Shown one piece after another: positions 1-7,064 of a DNA stretch of 30,981 nt. The stretch comes from CAIOTO01 sp040389165 (GTDB lineage Bacteria; Pseudomonadota; Alphaproteobacteria; Paracaedibacterales; CAIOTO01): NCBI GenBank assembly GCA_040389165.1, contig JAZKAK010000045.1, positions 1 through 30,981 of the forward strand, read 5' to 3'. Positions within the stretch are counted from its first letter, which is position 1, and every line of letters begins with the position of its first letter. The notes beneath the pieces are model-generated. The model worked only from the letters and a program-made list of their open reading frames with translations, did no database searches and was not told the origin of the DNA. The translations under genes were made by a program, and so were the position numbers.

Positions 1-1033
1 GCATAAGCCATGCGTTATAAACAAATATTGAAATCATTAAAACAAGCAAAAGTTGAATTAGTTTAATGATAATATTTTTAGCGAATTTATCTTGATACTG
101 TGCATTGATTTTATCAAAATTCTTGGAAATAACAATGACACCAATTTTTGCACCACTAAAATCAAAAAGTGGCTCTAGGGCTACCCCCTCTTCTTTACCG
201 TCAACGATTGGAAATACGGTGTAGAATTCCGTGCTCTTACTAAGATACGTAGATGTCATTAACGACATTATTTTCTCTTTATTTGTTGAATCTAAATATC
301 TAAATTTTCCAATTGTATTGATAACTTCAAGTTGCTCATCTGTCAGTTTTTTTTCTTTTTTCTCTTTCTCATTAGAAACGTCCGTGCAAATTTCATCATA
401 TTTCTTTTTATTAATAAAAATACTAATGTCTGCATCTGTCGTTTTTTTAATTTTCTCGAGGATGCTACTGAATGAAAACAGAAATTCAAGACTACCAATG
501 TGCTCTTTTTCATAAAATACTGGCACCACACCACGAATAGCAAGCCCAGATCTACCGAGCTCGAGTCCTTTCTGTTTACTTTTAAATTTATGAACACTTA
601 CAACGGTTTCTCTGTAATCACTTAAATCGTCGCCATAACTCTCAGGTTTATGCAATCTTAAAAACGTTGCTGCCGGGATTTTATTAAATTGCACGCCTGT
701 TACGCCAAAATTTTTCTTTTGCTCTCGAAACATTGGCAACAGGAGATGTATCAACCCATTTCTATCTTCGTCTTTAAATGCTTTTCCAATGCTTGGAATT
801 GTGGCTATCATATCTGCACGCGATTCAGCCTTGCCAGCTGTTTTACAAAAATCATTCTCAATTTGTTCTGAAATAACATGTAATTCTTTTGTCTTTTCAT
901 GCTCTAAAGCACACTCATTATCAGAACGAATTACAAGAATGGTAAGCATTAAAGAAATGCTAAAAACCAAAGGTATAAGAAGCGGTATTTTAAATCGAAA
1001 TCTTCCTATTTTTAATTCAGATAGAGAAAACAT
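1..1033 (-). CDS. Double-Cache membrane sensor protein, C-terminal part cut off by the window edge
   Basis: Open reading frame of 344 codons that runs off the left edge, read from an ATG at 1033 preceded by a GAGAG-type ribosome site. A transmembrane helix (about residues 16-35) anchors an extracytoplasmic domain of about 270 residues, and a second helix appears at the edge (about 320-340). The extracytoplasmic part carries hallmarks of the dCache_3 sensors of chemoreceptors: FLRLHKPESYGDDLS, then GLELGRSGLAIRGVVPVF and an IGSLEF strand. It is a clear paralogue of the product at 2128-3387 (shared FL+LH, GxELGxSGLxIRGVxP). It lies 58 bases after the ligand-gated channel gene on the same strand, so it is probably the third gene of that operon. 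Whether a HAMP, kinase or methyl-accepting domain follows cannot be seen. The Cache assignment is firm; the ligand is unknown. Confidence 0.85.
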   Translation of the reverse strand, partial: MFSLSELKIGRFRFKIPLLIPLVFSISLMLTILVIRSDNECALEHEKTKELHVISEQIENDFCKTAGKAESRADMIATIPSIGKAFKDEDRNGLIHLLLPMFREQKKNFGVTGVQFNKIPAATFLRLHKPESYGDDLSDYRETVVSVHKFKSKQKGLELGRSGLAIRGVVPVFYEKEHIGSLEFLFSFSSILEKIKKTTDADISIFINKKKYDEICTDVSNEKEKKEKKLTDEQLEVINTIGKFRYLDSTNKEKIMSLMTSTYLSKSTEFYTVFPIVDGKEEGVALEPLFDFSGAKIGVIVISKNFDKINAQYQDKFAKNIIIKLIQLLLVLMISIFVYNAWLM

Positions 1034-1091
1034 AAAATCACTCTCATTTTTAAATAATATATCTCATTAATGACACCAAAAAATGCATTTA

Positions 1092-2156
1092 TTATTTCAT
1101 GGCATCAATAATGTAACCTGCTAATATAAATATAGTAAACAATGGCAATGCCCATTGACAATAATTAACGAGTGTTCTTAAAATACTATTCGAATAAATA
1201 GTCTTTACAATGTACTTTTCAAGCACGCATACAAATAAAAGTATTGTTAACTGAAACATATATCCAATGCCAAACACTTTTAGAAGCAGGCTATCAACAA
1301 CAGAACTATCTGGATATTTCAATGTAATTGTAAATTGAAGTGTAATCAGCGCTAGCAGTGACGAAAGGACCACACTTATTTTTGCCATAATATTAATGTT
1401 ACTTACCCACAACAAAATCAGTGGAAACAGCATAATCATAAAGAATGGAAAGAAAATCATGGGAACATACGTCGCTGATGCACGCTCAGCTTTTACAAAA
1501 AACCGCAAGTTCTCACATAGATACCCATTCCAACCACGCAACGTTTGCATTTGTGTATGAAACCCGTGCAAATACCATAAGGGCGTACTTGCACCAATGG
1601 TTACACCTGAATCATATTCTTCTTCAATTTCATGCACGATACGCATATCAGCCATTGAATTTTTTGTTGATTCAATATCAAGAACTAGCAGCTGCTCATC
1701 AAATGGAAATGCCTTTGTGTCAAGTGGAGTTTCAAACTCACCCGTTACAGTTAATATATATTCAACTTTCCCATCACTATACATAATAAGACCATGATGT
1801 TCTTTTTGAGGTATTTTAAGTATGTTTTTAATTTTAAGACTAGGATTCCAAATATCTTCCAATTTTTTGAGAGCCTCTGCATCATCCAGCATAATGCGAC
1901 TGACACCTTTTTCTTTTTTATCAAAGGCAAGCTTTGGGTCTTTCCATGATGTTTTTAGCTGAATAATACCTGAGAATCCTTCAAGAGCATTGCTAATTTC
2001 ATCTAATTTTAAAACTAATAACTCAACCTTTACAGGTACTGGAAAAACAAGCTCGTTTTTACTTTTATCTTCCGAGGAAAAAAGAATCGTTGGCATTAAA
2101 ATAAATATGAACAATAAACAATATTCTTTAAAGCAAAACATCATTTTGAAACCCAT
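1092..2156 (-). CDS. Prokaryotic pentameric ligand-gated ion channel (Cys-loop/pro-loop receptor family)
   Basis: 354 residues, the usual length of bacterial pLGICs such as GLIC. In order: signal peptide (about 1-27); beta-sandwich ligand-binding domain with SWKDPKLAFD, IWNPSLKIKN, a GKVEYILTVTGEF strand and the pro-loop AFPFDEQLLVLDIES, without a Cys-loop disulphide as is usual in bacteria; a pre-M1 Arg (ERASATYVP); then four transmembrane helices. M1 starts at YVPMIFFPFF, M2 is INIMAKISVVLSSLLALITL, M3 ends LTILLFVCVLEK, and M4 is near the C terminus with almost no cytoplasmic tail. M2 has Leu at 9' and Ser at 6', but no acidic ring at the inner mouth: positions -2' to 0' read Met-Ala-Lys. 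The gene overlaps the upstream Cache gene by 29 bases and has no clear ribosome site, so translation is probably coupled. Starts at Met5 or Met6 are possible. Agonist unknown. Confidence 0.93.
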   Translation of the reverse strand: MGFKMMFCFKEYCLLFIFILMPTILFSSEDKSKNELVFPVPVKVELLVLKLDEISNALEGFSGIIQLKTSWKDPKLAFDKKEKGVSRIMLDDAEALKKLEDIWNPSLKIKNILKIPQKEHHGLIMYSDGKVEYILTVTGEFETPLDTKAFPFDEQLLVLDIESTKNSMADMRIVHEIEEEYDSGVTIGASTPLWYLHGFHTQMQTLRGWNGYLCENLRFFVKAERASATYVPMIFFPFFMIMLFPLILLWVSNINIMAKISVVLSSLLALITLQFTITLKYPDSSVVDSLLLKVFGIGYMFQLTILLFVCVLEKYIVKTIYSNSILRTLVNYCQWALPLFTIFILAGYIIDAMK

Positions 2157-3387
2157 AATTCATCACATCATCTTCAGAAGCTTTAGTGGTATACGTGTTT
2201 TCCATTCCACTCTCTTCGGCAATATATTTATCATTCGCAGTACGCGTCGGATGCAATTCCTTTATCATATGAGAAATCGTATCAAGCTGATTACGTTGAT
2301 GAGCAAAGTCCGCCAACGATACGTTTTTCCCGTGCAACATTAACTTGCATCTTTTTACTAATTCAATAAGCGGATAGAGCGTTAACCCGTTAAATACGAC
2401 GAACACAGCGCTAGCAATAATAATAATTCGAACAATTGAGTCAATAATTTCCCACAATATTTTCTTATAAAAATTCACATGAAGATCTTCGAATGATTTC
2501 ACCACTACAATTTTACCAATGGTATTTCCATTAAAATCAGTAAGTGGATAAAATATAATACCGAAATGTTCATTATTTATAAGTGGAAATACAATTTCTG
2601 TTTTAGCGTCTTCTTTAAGGTTATTTTCGTTAATATATGAAAACACTTTTTCTTTGTTGCTTGATTCAATATGAACAAAAGAACCAATAATATTAGATTT
2701 TTCTTCTGCAGAATTCGTACTATTTGATTTTTGACCAACCAATGTACGCGTTTCATTAAAAAGTTTTAAATCAACAAATACGCCGATCTCAGATGACGTT
2801 AAAACCTTATATTTTTTAATAATATCTTTAAACAAAAGAGAAATACCAAGCGTACCGATAAATCCTTGATCATCTAAAATAGGTGCAACACCACGTATCC
2901 CCAAACCTGACTGACCAAGTTCAACTCCACTTTTGAGTAATTTTTCTTTATTCGCCATAAGAACCATTTTCAAACTGCTTATTTCACCATAACCTCCTTC
3001 TTTATGAAGCTTTAAAAATGTTTTTGCTTCTTCGCTATAAAATTGGAACTCAGATACAAAATATTCTTCTTTTTGTTTTAGAAACATTGGCTTTAATTGC
3101 TCACTAAGCCATTCTCGATCTCCCTTTCTAACGGCTGAAGCAATTTCTGAAATACTAGCCAACATAACCGCACTTGACGCAGCAAGCTCGGATGCTTCAT
3201 CAATATCAGCTCGTATTTTATTAACAATGCTTGTAAGCACTTCACGCTTTGCATCAACGAGTTCTTCTTTTCTAAGCACATACGAAATAAAAACAGCACA
3301 TGCAATTGAAATAACAATACACAAGATCACCATTAATGGCGCTTTTACTGTTAGCTGTGCATGTTTAAGTTTTGCAAAGATATGCAT
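2128..3387 (-). CDS. Double-Cache membrane sensor with HAMP-like segment and no output domain
   Basis: 419 residues. Transmembrane helix about 17-38 (VILCIVISIACAVFISYVL), then an extracytoplasmic dCache_3-like domain of about 270 residues with FLKLHKEGGYGEIS and GVELGQSGLGIRGVAPIL, then a second helix about 315-337. Next come a Pro-containing, HAMP-like stretch (LYPLIELVKRC to RNQLDTISHMIKEL) and a polar tail of about 40 residues. The protein ends there: no histidine kinase, methyl-accepting, GGDEF or other effector domain follows. It is a paralogue of the protein at 1-1033. Its 3' end overlaps the channel gene by 29 bases, so the two are co-translated, which suggests the sensor acts with the channel; that link is inference. 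The HAMP call is moderate because the Asp/Glu-Leu/Ile-Gly core is degenerate. Confidence 0.85.
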   Translation of the reverse strand: MHIFAKLKHAQLTVKAPLMVILCIVISIACAVFISYVLRKEELVDAKREVLTSIVNKIRADIDEASELAASSAVMLASISEIASAVRKGDREWLSEQLKPMFLKQKEEYFVSEFQFYSEEAKTFLKLHKEGGYGEISSLKMVLMANKEKLLKSGVELGQSGLGIRGVAPILDDQGFIGTLGISLLFKDIIKKYKVLTSSEIGVFVDLKLFNETRTLVGQKSNSTNSAEEKSNIIGSFVHIESSNKEKVFSYINENNLKEDAKTEIVFPLINNEHFGIIFYPLTDFNGNTIGKIVVVKSFEDLHVNFYKKILWEIIDSIVRIIIIASAVFVVFNGLTLYPLIELVKRCKLMLHGKNVSLADFAHQRNQLDTISHMIKELHPTRTANDKYIAEESGMENTYTTKASEDDVMNYGFQNDVLL

Positions 3388-3450
3388 TTAACTCAAATTC
3401 ATTAAATTCTCTAACATTAGAATGCCACAAAAATTATTAACAAATTATTA

Positions 3451-3493
3451 AGCAAATGCTGACACGTGCTGTTAATATACGTCTTCAAATTAC
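3451..3493 (-). pseudogene. Decayed fragment of the ptsP 3' region
   Basis: These 43 bases match 7156-7198, inside the C-terminal coding part of ptsP, at 38 positions and in the same orientation. Translated on the minus strand, the copy gives NLKTYINSTCQHLL against NLKTYIDSACQHLL in PtsP. Similarity stops abruptly on both sides. It therefore looks like a leftover of a duplication or rearrangement, and together with intact ptsP it brackets the large secreted-protein gene at 3916-6918 as direct repeats. Confidence 0.6.
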
Positions 3494-3624
3494 ACAGCGT
3501 ATACGTCCATTTAGCTCGTTCATCAACGGCAATCGTTTGATGTTTAGGGAGAGGGTATGCCACGGCAGCAAAGCATCGTCACATTTCACCACATACATGC
3601 GTACGTTTTTTTCATGTTTGATTT

Positions 3625-3787
3625 CATGCTACCCGTCACTTTTTGTCACTCCACTCTTGTCATTCCCGCGGAGGCGGGAATCCAGAAAAGCCCCTTTAAA
3701 AACCGTGAGTTTGGGGAGAGCTAAACAGCCTGGATCCCCGCCTCCGCGGGAATGACAGTAAGAAAAATAAAAGTGACGGGTAGCATG
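3625..3787. mobile_element. MITE copy 1, 163 bp, with 19-bp terminal inverted repeats and a 9-bp target duplication
   Basis: Ends are perfect inverted repeats of 19 bases (CATGCTACCCGTCACTTTT at the left, its complement at the right). Inside them is a second pair of arms of about 28 bases built on a CATTCCCGCGGAGGCGGGA motif (27 of 28 identical). The element is flanked by the 9-base direct repeat GTTTGATTT (3616-3624 and 3788-3796). It has no coding capacity, so a transposase elsewhere must have moved it. The other copy, at 15013-15175, is the reverse complement, has the same length and differs at a single base (T here near 3655, C there). Confidence 0.93.
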
Positions 3788-3851
3788 GTTTGATTTTACA
3801 AAATTAACTTAATTTTAACTAATTTTACATAGCAATGTTCAAAAAAAATGA

Positions 3852-3881
3852 TTGATTTATGTATATTTAACATGATATATT
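3852..3881 (+). promoter_or_regulatory. Putative sigma-70 promoter of the large secreted protein gene
   Basis: TTGATT and TATATT are separated by 18 bases in an AT-rich stretch. Transcription would begin near 3888, about 28 bases before the ATG at 3916. It is the best match in the gap, but AT-rich DNA gives such matches easily. Confidence 0.4.
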
Positions 3882-3915
3882 CAATATAACTAACGCTTAC
3901 GATCAGATCGGTTCC

Positions 3916-6900
3916 ATGAAAAACTTCAAATATCTTGTGTGCATGTTGTTAACCTTTTCGATGATCACGCAAAGCTTTGCCCAAGCGGCCATTGACATTG
4001 TGAGAAATAATCACCGCAATAGACAGGGAGCTTATAATAAGGAACCTATTGATTACCTTATTCCAGGATACACAAGAACCATAAACGGCATCCTTAAAAA
4101 TGAACCAAGCGCGACCCCTGCGTCAGACGCCGAAATAGCAGATGTGCTTAAAGCAGTCATGGGCACAGCGATCATTCATGGATCTGGCGAGAAGATAGAT
4201 CTAGCGCACCGTCACGAAAGCAGTCCTTCGTATAAGCACTTTAAAATTTTAGAATTGACAGAGATGCTTTCGCAACATTTCAGTAGAATGATTAAGCCGA
4301 CAGCATTTTCTGATAAAGATACCGTCATTGGCCTAATTCTTTCCCTTAGAAAAGAACATATTAATCAAGCATTAGCTCTATTAGGCACATACAATGCCAA
4401 AATCACACCTGACTTATTCACTGATTTATTCGCAACCGTGTACCATGAACATATCACTGGCGCAAACAAGGAGGGAGCAGACTCCATTAGAGGATTCAAC
4501 GGTCCGGATCCTCTGTCAGACGTGTTAGCGGCAAGTGCAAGGAGCAGTGGCGGCTCAGGCGGTGGTGGTGGTTCAGCGGTGGCACGTAGTCACGCAATCC
4601 CGACTAATCCATTCTCTGTTCGTGAGAAACAATATATTGTATTTGGAGATCAAAAAGAAGTTCTTAGCAATAAGTGGGATGGATTATGCGAGATATACGC
4701 AATTAATATAGCAACGAAGACTGAACACGAGGCGATGCGTTACCTTTTAAATACAAAATTCAACACTCAAAAATCTTTGCTCTCCATTGAGGATGCGTTA
4801 GAAGCTTTCAAAGCGGTATTTCTACCTGAATATAAAAGGTATCTCGCAGGTCAAGTTCCACAGCCCGCAGTTGTCAGCGCACCGGTAGCAGCGCGCGAAC
4901 CAGAAGCAGTAGTAGTTAGACCTGCTCAACAGCCATTAGCACCACCAGCTCAATTATCAGCTCCATTATCACTACATGGCAAAGCTGCAGCTAGACCTGT
5001 TCCTCCACAGCAAATACAAATGCCTTTGGTTAGAGCATCAGCTGCTGCTGAAGACCCGAGAGAGATAGAAGCATCATATACAACATTTGATACATGGAAA
5101 CGTACCGCTGTTGGACAAAATGTTTCTCAAATAGCTCAATCAAGCGCACTGACAACGAGTCAAGCGGGGATAAGAGCTGAATTAGATGCGAAGGATTCGC
5201 GACAAAATTTCCCATACGAATTGACCACTCAAGCATTTGTTAACTTTTTTCATTACATCAACCAGTACGTTATTCCAACGATGCGTGTCCAAAACAAAAA
5301 AGTGCATGCATATTTGGATATAAACCATGATAGTTTGGCTTTTGAAAATGTAAGAGACAATAATGTGCCGACTCAACAGTTGCAACGTGCAAAGCAAATT
5401 GCAGATAGCGGGCTAATTTGGGTAAAACCTGTGCAGTTTAACCCAGGCCATTGGTGGACACTGTCTGTTCAAAAAGAACTTAACGGCACGTATTTGATAA
5501 AAATATGGAACTCGTCCGGATCAGACCATGCTAGAGAAATCGATCGAAAATATGAAGAACAGATAAAACGGCTATTCTCTCAAGCAAATGAATTGACTCA
5601 AGCTAAGGTGAGAGCAGAATCAAAACAATTAGGTGTCCAAATTGGAACATTAAGTTGCGGTATTTGGGTATTGAATGTTATTCAAAATTTAATAGAACAT
5701 GGGGACTATAATCCAGCTTTTGCTACTGATAGAGAAAAAGTAATGGCTGAAGCGGACCTGATAGATCGCTTACTTGCCTATACAGCTCTTGCTTTAGCTA
5801 GACAAGAAGTAAATGAAATTGCACTTAATAATACCATAAAACAGCTACGTGCCACGCGTCACGCTGCGGGTGTTGTTTACGATGAATGGGCCTATGAACC
5901 TATTCAAGGAGAAATGAATACTGATTATCTTGGTCGCTTTTATACCACACTGCAAGCGCAGTTTAAAAATGACCCTGCCATACTTGCTGGAAATGTAATG
6001 GGAGCACTGAATGTTGTTATAAGCAATATTACATTTGATCTTGAAGAAGAATCAGAAAAGAAATATAAAAATAGAAGGCGAAATGATGCCATTATGATTC
6101 TAAGGAGAAATGTTTTGGCTGGAAACGCATATCGGGAAGAAGATAAAGCTACCGTCGAACGAATTCCCATGTATGTTAAGAATGCATTAACAAAACTTCT
6201 TGAATTAATCGAAACAAGCGGACTGAATCAAGATTATGGAACGTTACCGCCAACAGATAAAGATCAAATTTTGTTTTTGCTGAACAAAACAATAGACATA
6301 TTCAGCTCACGTGTAGTGCATACGCAAAAAGAAAATATACATATGCAATTGCTGGATCTTGTTGCTGCCATCACAGGAGATAATAAAGCTCGTATAGTCT
6401 CTATGGTTAACAACAGAGGCTTCACAGACGTTATGGATGAGATCACTCAAGACAAAAATTTGTTTCCCGAAGTTCTTAACTTTACAACATTTCGTAATCT
6501 TGTACGAAGGATCGACCCCACAGCTCGGGCAGTTATAATAGGTGCGGGCGGTGGTTCCGCAGCAGCGGCATCATATGGTGGAGGCGGTGGCTCTTCTTCT
6601 GCAGCTGCTAGAGCAGATGACTGGCCGTACACATATATCATGTGTAACGGGGATATTGAAGGAAAAGATGATGCCAACGTCAAAGACACCGAGACTGTGG
6701 CATTACAAAGAACATACATGGGTGTAATAAGAGACTGTAAAAACAAAACTACAGGAATGATTATTAGATTTTCCGGTGAACAAAACATACCCACTGGCGC
6801 GGCACTAACCGAATTTGCTATCGAACGTGCAATACAAAATGTATATAGAACACCTGCAGCCACTCACATTCCAGCACTTGATGCAGAGCTAGAACAATGG

Positions 6901-6918
6901 CTACGCGCAAAAAAATAG
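3916..6918 (+). CDS. Large secreted protein with a CE-clan (Ulp1-like) cysteine protease signature
   Basis: 1000 residues. An N-terminal signal peptide (MKNFKYLVCMLLTFSMITQS to FAQA) implies Sec export. Region 1 (about 25-200) is helical and unassigned. A Gly/Ser linker (about 204-225) leads to a second region containing WDGLCEIYAIN, then a Pro/Ala-rich linker (about 311-372). The central domain shows PGHWWTLSV (His512), IKIWNSSG (Asn532 at the usual Asp position) and QIGTLSCGIWVL (Gln575, Cys581). This order, and the six-residue Gln-to-Cys spacing, match Ulp1/SENP-type proteases, which remove ubiquitin-like modifiers or acetylate host proteins in bacterial effectors. A helical region, another Gly/Ala/Ser linker (about 876-902) and a C-terminal domain of about 100 residues follow. 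The enzyme class is inferred from motifs; the substrate is unknown. The gene stands alone, with a weak ribosome site before the ATG. Confidence 0.72.
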   Translation: MKNFKYLVCMLLTFSMITQSFAQAAIDIVRNNHRNRQGAYNKEPIDYLIPGYTRTINGILKNEPSATPASDAEIADVLKAVMGTAIIHGSGEKIDLAHRHESSPSYKHFKILELTEMLSQHFSRMIKPTAFSDKDTVIGLILSLRKEHINQALALLGTYNAKITPDLFTDLFATVYHEHITGANKEGADSIRGFNGPDPLSDVLAASARSSGGSGGGGGSAVARSHAIPTNPFSVREKQYIVFGDQKEVLSNKWDGLCEIYAINIATKTEHEAMRYLLNTKFNTQKSLLSIEDALEAFKAVFLPEYKRYLAGQVPQPAVVSAPVAAREPEAVVVRPAQQPLAPPAQLSAPLSLHGKAAARPVPPQQIQMPLVRASAAAEDPREIEASYTTFDTWKRTAVGQNVSQIAQSSALTTSQAGIRAELDAKDSRQNFPYELTTQAFVNFFHYINQYVIPTMRVQNKKVHAYLDINHDSLAFENVRDNNVPTQQLQRAKQIADSGLIWVKPVQFNPGHWWTLSVQKELNGTYLIKIWNSSGSDHAREIDRKYEEQIKRLFSQANELTQAKVRAESKQLGVQIGTLSCGIWVLNVIQNLIEHGDYNPAFATDREKVMAEADLIDRLLAYTALALARQEVNEIALNNTIKQLRATRHAAGVVYDEWAYEPIQGEMNTDYLGRFYTTLQAQFKNDPAILAGNVMGALNVVISNITFDLEEESEKKYKNRRRNDAIMILRRNVLAGNAYREEDKATVERIPMYVKNALTKLLELIETSGLNQDYGTLPPTDKDQILFLLNKTIDIFSSRVVHTQKENIHMQLLDLVAAITGDNKARIVSMVNNRGFTDVMDEITQDKNLFPEVLNFTTFRNLVRRIDPTARAVIIGAGGGSAAAASYGGGGGSSSAAARADDWPYTYIMCNGDIEGKDDANVKDTETVALQRTYMGVIRDCKNKTTGMIIRFSGEQNIPTGAALTEFAIERAIQNVYRTPAATHIPALDAELEQWLRAKK

Positions 6919-7064
6919 CGACGCTTAAACAAACCTTCGGCAACTGTGGTGATTCCCCTCCCATGGTTGCCATTCTCAACTTCCCATCATTGCGTTTCTC
7001 AACAATAATTCAAACAGATCACACACCCAATCAACCATACACCAATCAACTACACAACAAATCA

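Noticed and set aside
3456..3755. Plus-strand reading frame of 99 codons upstream of the secreted protease
   Set aside because: It runs across the ptsP fragment and the MITE; its FPRRRESRK and SPPPRE segments are the translated GC-rich repeat arms. No ribosome site.
6447..6863. Antisense frame of 138 codons in the secreted protease gene
   Set aside because: It arises from the Gly/Ala-rich linker and has no start signal; the sense frame is continuous over 1000 codons.
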